Below the pieces are notes generated by a model that did no database searches, had not been told where the DNA came from, and worked only from the letters and a program-made list of their open reading frames with translations. Source: Parvibaculum sp041688015 (GTDB lineage: Bacteria; Pseudomonadota; Alphaproteobacteria; Parvibaculales; Parvibaculaceae). From it: DNA of 64,000 nucleotides. The translations under genes and the position numbers were made by a program. This document shows, piece by piece, positions 33,852-42,090 of the stretch. How positions within the stretch are numbered: position 1 is the stretch's first letter; every line of letters begins with the position of its first letter. Location: contig JBDNIY010000014.1 in the NCBI GenBank assembly GCA_041688015.1, forward strand, positions 119,934 through 183,933, written 5' to 3'.

Positions 33852-35225
33852 ATGCAAAATTTTTCCTGGCCGTTTGTTGATGAAATGAGCCAAAGACTGA
33901 CGTCTGGCGTCGAATGGGCAGAAATTCATATTGCGACTTGGAGCACGCTGGCGCAGGTGGCCTGCATCATCATTGCCTTTGCGGCGGCGTCTTATCTATC
34001 CAAACGAGCCGCGCAATGGCTGTCGGTTCAGATGCAGCGCCGCAAGCGGCTCAGTATTATTCGTATCCATGCTTCCAACAGTGAAATTTTCTTTCTGGTC
34101 TTCTCGCTTGCCTTTGTCTGGCTCGCGACGCTCATTGCCCAAGGGGCACACCTGCCTTTTGTCATTTTGCAAACGGCGGCAACACTGGCCACCGCTTGGG
34201 CGATCATCCGCTTTACCTCCAGCGCCATTGAAAGCAATTTCTGGTCACGGGTCATCGCTGTCGCTCTGTGGCTCCTTGCGGCGCTGAATATATTTGGCTG
34301 GCTGACACCGGCGGTTGACCTAGCGGATCGTGCCGCCTTCGCTGTTGGCACGATGCGGTTCTCGGTGCTCTTTGTCATCAAGAGCGCAATCGCTTACGCC
34401 GTTCTTTTTTGGCTGGTGCGGTTTTTTTCCGGCATTTTGGATCGTGGCTTTCACAAGGCGTCCGGGCTCACGCTGTCGCAACGTGTGTTGTTCAATAAAC
34501 TTTCCAATATCGCGCTTTATGCCGTTGCGATTGTGATCGGGCTGAACATTGTCGGGCTCAATCTCACATCACTGGCGGTCTTCAGTGGGGCACTCGGTCT
34601 CGGCATCGGCTTTGGTTTGCAGAAAGTGGTGTCCAACCTCCTCAGTGGGATCATTCTGCTGATGGACAAGTCCATCAAACCCGGTGACGTCATCGCGGTG
34701 GGTGACACTTATGGCTGGGTTAATTCATTGGGCGCGCGCTGCGTGTCGGTGCTGACGCGCGATGGCAAAGAACATTTGCTGCCGAACGAAAATCTGATCA
34801 CGCAAACCGTGGAGAATTGGTCCTATAGCAACCTCAAGGTGCGGCTGCATATTCCCATCGGCGTTTCCTATGCGTCGGACATTCATCTGGTCAAGAAGCT
34901 TCTGCTGCAGGCGGTCGAGGGCCATCCGCGTATTTTGCGCGATCCTGCACCGCGCTGCCTCATCATGGGATTTGGCGACAGTTCCATCGACCATGAAATT
35001 CGCGCTTGGATCCACGACCCACAAGAAGGCGTGTCGAATGTGAAAAGCGATATCTTCTATCGCGTCTGGGACCTGTTCAAAGAAAATGGAATCGAGATTC
35101 CCTTTCCCCAACGCGATTTGCATATCAAGACAGTCGCCAGCACGATACCGGGCGATGGCGACGCGCAGGTGCCCAAGGCTGAAGTTGACGTCGAGCCGGT
35201 CGAGATAGGCCTAGCCGTCACTTAG
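33852..35225 (+). CDS. MscS family mechanosensitive ion channel
   Basis: From ATG 33852 the protein has about 457 residues, with ATG preceded by GGAGAGCGGAGAGCGAC. It has about six N-terminal membrane helices and the pore-lining MscS block SLAVFSGALGLGIGFGLQKVVSNLLSGIILLMDKSI, followed by GDVIAVGDTYGWVNSLGARC and the soluble cage. It opens under membrane tension to release solutes after hypo-osmotic shock, consistent with an ectoine producer. The chrR stop lies two bases after this stop codon on the other strand. Confidence 0.92.
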   Translation: MQNFSWPFVDEMSQRLTSGVEWAEIHIATWSTLAQVACIIIAFAAASYLSKRAAQWLSVQMQRRKRLSIIRIHASNSEIFFLVFSLAFVWLATLIAQGAHLPFVILQTAATLATAWAIIRFTSSAIESNFWSRVIAVALWLLAALNIFGWLTPAVDLADRAAFAVGTMRFSVLFVIKSAIAYAVLFWLVRFFSGILDRGFHKASGLTLSQRVLFNKLSNIALYAVAIVIGLNIVGLNLTSLAVFSGALGLGIGFGLQKVVSNLLSGIILLMDKSIKPGDVIAVGDTYGWVNSLGARCVSVLTRDGKEHLLPNENLITQTVENWSYSNLKVRLHIPIGVSYASDIHLVKKLLLQAVEGHPRILRDPAPRCLIMGFGDSSIDHEIRAWIHDPQEGVSNVKSDIFYRVWDLFKENGIEIPFPQRDLHIKTVASTIPGDGDAQVPKAEVDVEPVEIGLAVT

Positions 35226-35227
35226 CG

Positions 35228-35887
35228 TCAGATGCCAAGGAAAGGCTGCAACAACCGCGCGGCAAGGCTCTTGAACCTGAGCGGCGCGTCGGTGACGGCA
35301 AGGCAAATGCAATCCTCACCGGGGGCGGCGATTGGCATATGCTCAATGCTCGGGTCAGCCAATTCCACATCGCCACGGCCAAAACTACCCTGATAAGTCA
35401 GAAAGGAGCCGACAAGCACCAGCGTCATTTCATCGCCGTTGTGACTGTGCATGGGCACAGGCTGGCCTGCGGGCACCTTGAGCACGCGGGCCGACACCTT
35501 GCCGTCACTGGTCTTGATGGGAATGTGAAACACACCCATGCCGAGGCGACGCCATTTGAGCGCATAGAGGTCGCCGCCCAGACGTGAGCGCAAGGGCTCG
35601 GGCAGAATGGCAGGCGCAGCGCGAACGGGGTTTTTGTCAACCAGCGGCGTGTCCAGCGCGCTGTCGTCAAGCGTCTGCATCAATTTGTCAAAGGCGTCAT
35701 AGCTGACCGCCGCAGGGGCAAGCGTGTTGAACAGCGCCCCGCCGATACCTTCCATGCTGTTGGCCAGTTCACGGCATGACGGGCAAAGCGCCAGATGCGT
35801 CGCCACAAGCAGGCTCCAAGCTTCGCTGAGCGAGCCCGCGCCATAAGCCAGCAATGTTTCTTGGGGAAGGTGATGTGAAATTTTCAA
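35228..35887 (-). CDS. chrR: ChrR-type zinc anti-sigma factor with cupin domain
   Basis: The 219-residue protein starts at a TTG (35887) that overlaps the sigma-factor TGA as TTGA, with AGGAG about seven bases upstream. From that start the N-terminal zinc site falls at His6, His31, Cys35 and Cys38, the same numbers as the ligands of Rhodobacter ChrR, which confirms the start. The C-terminal cupin has His147, His149 and Glu153 (HSHNGDE). ChrR holds RpoE inactive until singlet oxygen or organic hydroperoxides trigger its loss. The longer frame upstream is a shadow of the sigma gene. Confidence 0.93.
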   Translation of the reverse strand: MKISHHLPQETLLAYGAGSLSEAWSLLVATHLALCPSCRELANSMEGIGGALFNTLAPAAVSYDAFDKLMQTLDDSALDTPLVDKNPVRAAPAILPEPLRSRLGGDLYALKWRRLGMGVFHIPIKTSDGKVSARVLKVPAGQPVPMHSHNGDEMTLVLVGSFLTYQGSFGRGDVELADPSIEHMPIAAPGEDCICLAVTDAPLRFKSLAARLLQPFLGI

Positions 35888-36483
35888 TGTCCCGGCTCCT
35901 CGACCACGGAAACCTGGTTCTCGTCCAGTCTCGCACGCAGCTTTGCCATGGCCAGACGCAGTCTGGATTTGACGGTGCCGAGCGGCAAATTCAATGTCTC
36001 GGCGATAACGCCATGCGACATGTCCTGAAAGAATGACATCTGCAATAACAACTTCTGTTCCTCGGGTAGCGTCTCCAATGTCGTGTGCAACAGGGCTTCG
36101 GATTGGCGCTGTTGCAAGGCGGCATCGGCAGGCTGCGGCTCGTCGGGTATCAAGCAAGGATCGCTTGGATCAAATTCGGGATGATCCTCGCGGCGAAAGG
36201 CATCGATACGCTGGTTGCGGGCGATGCGGAAAATCCATGTAGAGGGGGCTGATTTGGCCGGATCGAACAGGTTTGCCTTGCGCCAGACCTTAACCATGGT
36301 TTCCTGCACAAGCTCTTCGGCCAGCTGCGGCGTGCAGCCCAGCCGCTGACAATAGGCTTTGACCCGTGGCGCGAAATGATCAAACAACACACGGAAGGCA
36401 GCCCTGTCTTGGCACGCGCCAACCGCGCAGAGGCAGCCGCGCAGGTCGCCAGCATCAAATTCGCGTGTCGGCGCGTCATCCAT
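35884..36483 (-). CDS. rpoE: ECF sigma factor RpoE (ECF11, singlet-oxygen response)
   Basis: From ATG 36483 (MDDAPTRE, with GAGGAGGG upstream) the protein has 199 residues. Sigma-2 is seen in ELVQETMVKVWRKANLFDP and TWIFRIARNQRIDAFRR, sigma-4 in LPEEQKLLLQMSFFQDMSHGVIAETLNLPLGTVKSRL. Pairing with ChrR places it in the ECF11 group that drives the photo-oxidative response. Upstream ATGs at 36564 and 36591 are less likely because the predicted promoter -10 lies at 36598-36603. Cyclopropane fatty acid synthase and oxidoreductase genes next to it are typical targets. Confidence 0.92.
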   Translation of the reverse strand: MDDAPTREFDAGDLRGCLCAVGACQDRAAFRVLFDHFAPRVKAYCQRLGCTPQLAEELVQETMVKVWRKANLFDPAKSAPSTWIFRIARNQRIDAFRREDHPEFDPSDPCLIPDEPQPADAALQQRQSEALLHTTLETLPEEQKLLLQMSFFQDMSHGVIAETLNLPLGTVKSRLRLAMAKLRARLDENQVSVVEEPGH

Positions 36484-36597
36484 CGAGCGATGGCCCTCCT
36501 CAGACGTTGGTGACGTGGCCTGACCGGCCACCACCAAACGCAAATATGAACGAGGCTCTCGCATAAAGACAGCATTCTGACTGTGACGCATACAACC

Positions 36598-36625
36598 AAT
36601 ACGCCTCCACTTGCCGATCAGATCA
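36598..36625 (-). promoter_or_regulatory. Predicted RpoE (ECF11) promoter of the rpoE-chrR operon
   Basis: On the minus strand TGATCT (36625-36620) is followed after 16 bases by CGTATT (36603-36598). The same pattern with the same spacing occurs before two other operons in this block. It would make rpoE-chrR autoregulated. Confidence 0.65.
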
Positions 36626-36668
36626 CTTGAAGATCAATGATTTTTCGAGTTCAGCCGCAGGCTTTGTT

Positions 36669-36696
36669 TGATCCAGCCCGATGAGCGCCGCGTAAC
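36669..36696 (+). promoter_or_regulatory. Predicted RpoE (ECF11) promoter of the FAD oxidoreductase-DUF1365-cfa operon
   Basis: TGATCC (36669-36674), a 16-base spacer and CGTAAC (36691-36696) match the ECF11-type -35 and -10 as shared within this block. The start codon at 36729 would be about 26 bases after the predicted transcript start. Confidence 0.7.
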
Positions 36697-36728
36697 AAGT
36701 CAAAACACCTCATTGAAAGGTTCGTGAT

Positions 36729-38081
36729 TTGCCCTATGACGCCAGCCTGCCCCAAGGCCCCAAGACAATCGCCATTATCGGATCGGGTATCGCGGGCCTC
36801 TCGGCCGCGTGGTTGGCAAACAAGGCACATCACATCACCGTCTTTGAGGGCGGCGATCATATAGGAGGCCACTCCAACACTGTGCAGGTGGGCGCGCCCG
36901 ACGCGCCAATAAACGTCGATACGGGGTTTATTGTTTACAATGAACTGAACTATCCAAACCTTGTCGCGCTGTTCAATCACCTTAACGTGCCGACAAAATT
37001 ATCCAGCATGACCTTTGCAGCGTCGATTGATGGGGGTCGGTTTGAATATTCCGGCACGGGGCTTAATGGCTTGTTTGGTCAGCGCCGCAATTTGGTCAGG
37101 CCGCGCTTCTGGACCATGCTGTCGGACATTGCGCGGTTTTATAAGTCCGCCCCAAAGATGATCGAAGATGCGGCGCATTTTGATTTAACGCTTGGAGATT
37201 TTCTCTCAGCACAAAAATATTCTGATGCTTTCATCCGCGATCATATTCTACCGATGGGGGCCGCCATCTGGTCCACCACGGCGCGCGATATGCTCGATTA
37301 TCCGCTCGCCACATTTGTCCGGTTTTTTGAAAGCCATGGCTTGCTGAAATTCATCGACCGACCACAATGGCGAACAGTCGATGGCGGCAGCGTCGAATAT
37401 GTCAAACGGCTGACGGCGGCCTATGCCGACAAAATTCGCCAAAATGGTGTGAAGCGCGTGCATCGCCTCGCCAAAGGCGTGGGACTGGTGCTCGACAGCG
37501 GCGAACGGCTAGCATTTGACGAGGTGGTGATTGCCACCCATGCCGATGAGGCGCTCGCTTTACTCGCCGAGCCGACGCCGCTGGAGCGCGAATTGCTGGG
37601 CGCCTTTCGCTACACCGATAATGACACCTATCTTCACACCGATGAACGCTTGATGCCAGAGCGGCGGCGCGTCTGGTCGAGTTGGAATTATATTGATGAT
37701 GGCGTGAGCGCCGACGACAAAAACCTCACCGTTACCTATTGGATGAACGAGCTGCAAGGCATCGACAAGCGTCATCCGTTATTCGTGACGCTCAATCCAC
37801 ATGTCGCGCCGCGCGCGGAAACAATCATCCGGCAGTTCTCTTATCAGCATCCCTTGTTTGATCGGGCTGCCATTGAAGCGCAGCGGGCGCTCTGGGAACT
37901 ACAAGGTCAAAATCAGACTTGGTTCTGTGGCAGCTATTTTGGTTATGGCTTCCACGAAGATGCGCTGCAAGCGGGGTTAGCGGTTGGCGAAGAACTCTCT
38001 GGCCAGACACGGCCATGGGCACAAAGCACGCAGACCCCGCGCATTCACGCGCGCGCCATTGCGCCTTTGGCGGCGGATTGA
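36729..38081 (+). CDS. FAD-dependent amine-oxidase-like oxidoreductase of the RpoE-ChrR regulon
   Basis: The 450-residue flavoprotein begins at TTG 36729, with GAAAGG eight bases upstream and no usable in-frame ATG nearby. It has the FAD motif AIIGSGIAGLSAAWLANKAHHITVFE and a C-terminal amine-oxidase-like FAD loop. Such NAD/FAD-binding proteins are almost always followed by DUF1365 and a CFA synthase, as here, and belong to the singlet-oxygen regulon. In other bacteria this trio is linked to furan or modified fatty acid formation or to lipid repair; the exact reaction here is unknown. Confidence 0.88.
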   Translation: MPYDASLPQGPKTIAIIGSGIAGLSAAWLANKAHHITVFEGGDHIGGHSNTVQVGAPDAPINVDTGFIVYNELNYPNLVALFNHLNVPTKLSSMTFAASIDGGRFEYSGTGLNGLFGQRRNLVRPRFWTMLSDIARFYKSAPKMIEDAAHFDLTLGDFLSAQKYSDAFIRDHILPMGAAIWSTTARDMLDYPLATFVRFFESHGLLKFIDRPQWRTVDGGSVEYVKRLTAAYADKIRQNGVKRVHRLAKGVGLVLDSGERLAFDEVVIATHADEALALLAEPTPLERELLGAFRYTDNDTYLHTDERLMPERRRVWSSWNYIDDGVSADDKNLTVTYWMNELQGIDKRHPLFVTLNPHVAPRAETIIRQFSYQHPLFDRAAIEAQRALWELQGQNQTWFCGSYFGYGFHEDALQAGLAVGEELSGQTRPWAQSTQTPRIHARAIAPLAAD

Positions 38082-38083
38082 TC

Positions 38084-38872
38084 ATGAAATCCTGTCTCTA
38101 TACTGGGCATGTTTCCCATACGCGGCACAGGCCGACGCACCACGCGTTTCGCTATCGCGTGTTCTCGCTGCTGCTTGATCTCGACGAGCTAGACGATCTT
38201 GACCAACGAAGCTGGATATTTGGTGCCAACCGAGCGGCGCTGCTGTCGTTCCGCGAATCCGATCATGGATTAGGCACGCCAACCGGTCTGCGTGATTGGG
38301 TTGTCTCTCGCCTTGAGGCGGCTGGATATGCAGCGAAGCCTGCTCAAATTCGCGTACTTTGTTATCCTCGTATCTTTGGCTACGTCTTTAATCCGCTAAC
38401 GACCTACTATTGCTACGGCAGTGGAGGCGTCTTGATGGCGACACTCCACGAAGTCCACAATACGTTCAACGAAAAGCATACCTATATTTTGCCGGCGACG
38501 GCGAATGCGGGTGGCACCATTCAACAAATGTCTGAAAAAAATATGTATGTGTCGCCATTCACAGAGATGGCTGGCACCTATCGGTTCGCGCTGAACGATC
38601 CGGCTGATGAAGTGCGGGTGGCTATTTACCTGAGCCAAGACGACGAGCTTGTGCTGTCTGCCTTATTCGACGGCAAGCGGCGGGAGATATCAGAGCGAGC
38701 GCTTTTTCTTACCTTCTTTCAGTATCCACTGATGACGCTAAAGGTCATGGGCGGCATCTACTTCGAAGCGCTGCGCTTGTGGATCAAGAGTGTCGCAATC
38801 GTAAGGCGCAAGGCGGCCGCCAGCCGCATCACATCCTCATTTCCATCCAAACAAGATACGCAAACCAAGTAG
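38084..38872 (+). CDS. DUF1365 family protein
   Basis: From ATG 38084 the product has 262 residues and the DUF1365 hallmarks HTRHRPTHHAFRYRVFSLLLDLDEL, CYPRIFGYVFNPLTTYYCY and EVHNTFNEKHTYIL. The family is uncharacterised at the mechanism level but is strictly linked to the upstream oxidoreductase and downstream CFA synthase. The gap from the upstream stop is two bases. The family may act on membrane fatty acids. Confidence 0.92.
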   Translation: MKSCLYTGHVSHTRHRPTHHAFRYRVFSLLLDLDELDDLDQRSWIFGANRAALLSFRESDHGLGTPTGLRDWVVSRLEAAGYAAKPAQIRVLCYPRIFGYVFNPLTTYYCYGSGGVLMATLHEVHNTFNEKHTYILPATANAGGTIQQMSEKNMYVSPFTEMAGTYRFALNDPADEVRVAIYLSQDDELVLSALFDGKRREISERALFLTFFQYPLMTLKVMGGIYFEALRLWIKSVAIVRRKAAASRITSSFPSKQDTQTK

Positions 38873-38907
38873 GACAACCTGTCCACTTTGCGCAAGGGAG
38901 ATTTACA

Positions 38908-40113
38908 ATGATCGCCATGGCAACCCTGAAGCGTTTGATGGACAGGATCGAAACAGGATCGCTCGAAGTCACATTCCCAGACGGCAGCACATACAAGACC
39001 TCCGGCAAAGTGGGGCCGTCTGCCACTCTCGTTATTCACAATTGGCGCTTTGTCTGGCGCATGTTGATGAAAGGTAATTTGGGGGTCGCGGAATCCTATA
39101 TGGATGGCGACTGGTCAACGGCGGCGCTGTCTGAGCTTGTCGCTCTGGGCGTCGCCAATCTTGATGCCTTTCAAACAAACCGCGTGCTGGCGGCCTTGTT
39201 TGGTTTTGTCGGCTTTCTGACCCATCGCCGCAATGCGAACACGCTCAAAGGCTCCAAGCGCAATATTGCTTTTCACTATGACCTTGGAAATGAGTTTTAC
39301 GAGACATGGCTTGATCCATCGATGACCTATTCTTCGGCACTGTTTGATGAAGCTGATACGGACACTGGCGCCAGCACCGACATGAATGCCGCGCAGATCC
39401 GCAAGTATCGGAGACTGGCTGATCGTCTTCATCTCGCGCCAGGTGACCGCGTGCTCGAAATCGGTTGCGGCTGGGGCGGCTTTGCGGAAGTGGCAGCGCG
39501 TGACTATGGCGCAAAGGTTGTCGGGTTGACGCTGTCAGAAGAACAAAAGACCTATGCCAGCGCGCGAATGGAGCGCCTTGGTCTTGGCGACCAAGTTGAA
39601 ATTCGCTTACAGGATTATCGGCTTGTCGAGGGTGAATTCGATAAGATCGTTTCGATTGAAATGTTTGAAGCGGTGGGCGAAGAGAACTGGCCGATCTATT
39701 TCAAACTGCTGAAAGATCGGCTGGCACCGGGCGGCAGCGCCGCGCTACAGGTCATCACTATTGATGAAAACCTGTTTCAATCCTACAGGCGGCGCATGGA
39801 CTTTATTCAGGCCTATATTTTCCCCGGCGGCATGTTGCCCTCGCAAGAGGCGCTGACGCGGGAAATTACACGGCAAGGCCTGACGCTGACCGACCGGCAT
39901 CTGTTCGGCATCTCCTACGCCAAGACGCTTCAGGTCTGGCGAGATCGCTTCACGGCGGCATGGCCACAGATTTCAAAGCTTGGCTTTGATCAGCGGTTTA
40001 AGCGGATGTGGCTTTTTTATCTGTGTTATTGCGAAGGTGGTTTTCGTGCCGGGCGCATCAATGTCGGTCATTTCATGTTGACGAAAGACTCCCTCCCCGT
40101 TCCTGCAAGCTAG
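38908..40113 (+). CDS. cfa: Cyclopropane-fatty-acyl-phospholipid synthase family methyltransferase
   Basis: From ATG 38908 (AAGGGAG seven bases upstream) the enzyme has 401 residues: an N-terminal lipid-binding domain, then a SAM methyltransferase domain with VLEIGCGWGGFAEVAARDYG and the CFA block FDKIVSIEMFEAVGEENW. It transfers a methyl group from SAM to unsaturated acyl chains of phospholipids. Placement in the RpoE-ChrR regulon suggests protection or repair of membrane lipids under singlet oxygen. It converges with the SnoaL-like gene across four bases; GCAAGCT (40105) and AGCTTGC (40128) could form a shared terminator. Confidence 0.93.
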   Translation: MIAMATLKRLMDRIETGSLEVTFPDGSTYKTSGKVGPSATLVIHNWRFVWRMLMKGNLGVAESYMDGDWSTAALSELVALGVANLDAFQTNRVLAALFGFVGFLTHRRNANTLKGSKRNIAFHYDLGNEFYETWLDPSMTYSSALFDEADTDTGASTDMNAAQIRKYRRLADRLHLAPGDRVLEIGCGWGGFAEVAARDYGAKVVGLTLSEEQKTYASARMERLGLGDQVEIRLQDYRLVEGEFDKIVSIEMFEAVGEENWPIYFKLLKDRLAPGGSAALQVITIDENLFQSYRRRMDFIQAYIFPGGMLPSQEALTREITRQGLTLTDRHLFGISYAKTLQVWRDRFTAAWPQISKLGFDQRFKRMWLFYLCYCEGGFRAGRINVGHFMLTKDSLPVPAS

Positions 40114-40117
40114 CTCA

Positions 40118-40534
40118 TCAAAGGGCCAGCTTGCGGCGGATGGCCCCAAGCGCCCAGCCGATCACAGGGAAATGCTCGTAAAATTCGCGCGCGGCATCCC
40201 AATGATCGGCGTGGCTGACGACTTTCCCAACCGCGTTGAACTGAACATGGGTGACGCCTTCAAAGACCCACGGCTTGCCGCGCAATTGTGCGCTGAGCTG
40301 CCAGTGCAAAAAACCCGTGTCACCATTTTGAGCTTGATGCAAAATATCGAATTGTACATGCCCGATGGTTGCGTACATGTCAGCGAAAATCTGCTGCATC
40401 TTGTCGATGCCCTGCACTCTGTTGAATGGGTCCGAGAAAGCAACGTCTTGCGTCACATGCTCTGAGAGTGACGTAAGACGCGTTTCATTGAGCGTTCTCA
40501 AGAATTGCGCATAGCGTTCAATCGGGGTTGTCAT
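40118..40534 (-). CDS. SnoaL-like/NTF2-fold protein
   Basis: From ATG 40534 the protein has 138 residues with an NTF2-like fold: IERYAQFLRTLNETRLTSLSEHV, then DVAFSDPFNRVQGID and a C-terminal HADHWDAAREFYEHFPVIGW. SnoaL-like proteins include isomerases, hydrolases and non-enzymatic binders. It overlaps the SDR stop by four bases (ATGA) and is the last gene of the DUF6134-SDR-SnoaL operon, which belongs to the same stress regulon. Confidence 0.85.
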   Translation of the reverse strand: MTTPIERYAQFLRTLNETRLTSLSEHVTQDVAFSDPFNRVQGIDKMQQIFADMYATIGHVQFDILHQAQNGDTGFLHWQLSAQLRGKPWVFEGVTHVQFNAVGKVVSHADHWDAAREFYEHFPVIGWALGAIRRKLAL

Positions 40535-41280
40535 GGTGCAGGTATCCGCGATGTGAGGGCAAAGAAAAGCCGGTAGGGAAGCAGACGCAGCGTTTTCATG
40601 ATCAACCCCAGAGGCCAAGGAAAGACGGTCTCAAACTTATGGCTCTGCAAGCCGCGATAGATCGTTGCGGCCGCCGCCTCGGCAGAAACTAGAAAGGGCA
40701 TGTGAAATTCGTTCTTGTCAGTCAGGGGCGTTTTTACAAAGCCGGGATTGATGAGCGAGAGCCGGACGCCTTCGCGCGCGAGTTCGGGCTTCAGCGCTTC
40801 GCACATATTGATCAATGCCGCTTTCGTCGCGCCGTAGGCCGCCGAGGTTGGCAAGCCGCGATAGCCCGCAACGGAGGCCACCACGGCGATATGACCAGCG
40901 CGCCGAGCGCGGAAATGTGGCAGGAGCACGCCGAGACCGTTGACCGTTCCCATCAGATTAACTTCGACAAGCGCCCGCACCGTCTCGACGCTGAAGTCAG
41001 CAGCTGCCATTGGCTGGTGTGTGCCTGCGTTCAACACGGCGAGGTCAAGCGGGCCGAGTTGTGTCGTGATGCTGGCAAAGGTGAGAGAGGTCGCGGTGCG
41101 GTCTGTCACATCGAGGGGAAAGGCGTGAATGCGGCCGGAGAGGCTCTCGTGTTCGAGCGACATGAGATCCGCCGCCGTTCGCGCGCTCGCGGCAACCGTC
41201 CAGCCGTCTTCGGCCATGGTGAGCGCTAGGGCGCGGCCAATGCCTTTGCCCGCCCCAGTGATCCAGACGATCCGGCTCAT
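40531..41280 (-). CDS. SDR family oxidoreductase of the RpoE-ChrR regulon
   Basis: The 249-residue short-chain dehydrogenase has the NADP site GAGKGIGRALAL, NAGTH for the NAG motif, and catalytic Ser and YxxxK in SVAGYRGLPTSAAYGATK. The C-terminus is hydrophobic and may touch the membrane. The start at 41280 forms an ATGA with the upstream DUF6134 stop. Substrate unknown; a lipid-derived carbonyl would suit the context. Confidence 0.92.
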   Translation of the reverse strand: MSRIVWITGAGKGIGRALALTMAEDGWTVAASARTAADLMSLEHESLSGRIHAFPLDVTDRTATSLTFASITTQLGPLDLAVLNAGTHQPMAAADFSVETVRALVEVNLMGTVNGLGVLLPHFRARRAGHIAVVASVAGYRGLPTSAAYGATKAALINMCEALKPELAREGVRLSLINPGFVKTPLTDKNEFHMPFLVSAEAAAATIYRGLQSHKFETVFPWPLGLIMKTLRLLPYRLFFALTSRIPAP

Positions 41281-41996
41281 GACGCCGACCCGCCCGACGC
41301 TGGATAGCACTTGCGGCAACGAAACTCGATCAGCGAGCCATCATCGCCAAGGAATTGCATGTGCAGCCAACGCCCTTGCGCGTCGTACCAAACATCGTTT
41401 TTGATCTCGCCTTCATATTTGTAATGCGTTGCGGCGACGGACCCGCGCTCAGTCTGGACCTGTTCAACGCCTTTGGAGACAAGCTGCACATCATTGATAT
41501 GGCCGTTGATCGTGTTGACGATTTGTTTGCTCGCAATGACACCCGCGTTCCAGTGGTTGGTTGGATAGATGCCGAGGGGGGCGGAGGCCGTGCCTTCGGG
41601 CCCTTTCACCACAAGCTCGCCCTTCTCGCTGTCGGCCGTGACCGTTGTGATTTTTCCATTGCGGTCAGTGCGCGTGGAAAGAGCGACAAGCTGATCGCCC
41701 TTCCATAAGGATTTGGACGTATAGGTCATCTTGTAAAAGGTGATGTAGAGCGCCTTGATCTTCAGGTGAAAATCGATATTCACCGCAAGACCGTCCTCGG
41801 CTTTTTTGAAATCAACCGTTTGCTCGCCAATGAGATCGCCGTTGCGATAAATGTCAAAGGCGATGTGGTCGCCGTAGAGGGCGTGCACCGCGGCGTAGTT
41901 TCCCGACGCGCTTGAGACAGCGTATGAGGGTTGGCTGATAAGGCTGATGGTGAGAGCGGAAAGCAGGCCAGTGAAAAGCCGCAGACGAGTACGCAT
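41277..41996 (-). CDS. Exported DUF6134-like protein
   Basis: The 239-residue protein has a signal peptide (RTRLRLFTGLLSALTISLISQPSYA) and a beta-rich mature domain (IAFDIYRNGDLIGEQTVDF, NHWNAGVI, GRWLHMQFLGDDGSLIEFRC) resembling DUF6134/DUF3108-type periplasmic proteins. Two cysteines form CRKC near the C-terminus. Function unknown. It is the first gene of a three-gene operon behind a predicted RpoE promoter. Confidence 0.8.
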   Translation of the reverse strand: MRTRLRLFTGLLSALTISLISQPSYAVSSASGNYAAVHALYGDHIAFDIYRNGDLIGEQTVDFKKAEDGLAVNIDFHLKIKALYITFYKMTYTSKSLWKGDQLVALSTRTDRNGKITTVTADSEKGELVVKGPEGTASAPLGIYPTNHWNAGVIASKQIVNTINGHINDVQLVSKGVEQVQTERGSVAATHYKYEGEIKNDVWYDAQGRWLHMQFLGDDGSLIEFRCRKCYPASGGSAS

Positions 41997-42028
41997 GGGG
42001 GAGTTACTCCAAAATCCGTGATGTTCTG

Positions 42029-42056
42029 TTTACGATCACGGATTGGAGTTGGATCA
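42029..42056 (-). promoter_or_regulatory. Predicted RpoE (ECF11) promoter of the DUF6134-SDR-SnoaL operon
   Basis: On the minus strand TGATCC (42056-42051), 16 bases, then CGTAAA (42034-42029), 33 bases before the start codon at 41996. This is the third copy of the same motif with the same spacing in the block. Confidence 0.7.
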
Positions 42057-42090
42057 AGTTGGCGAAGGCGCTGCGAAGTTTTGCCGGGTG

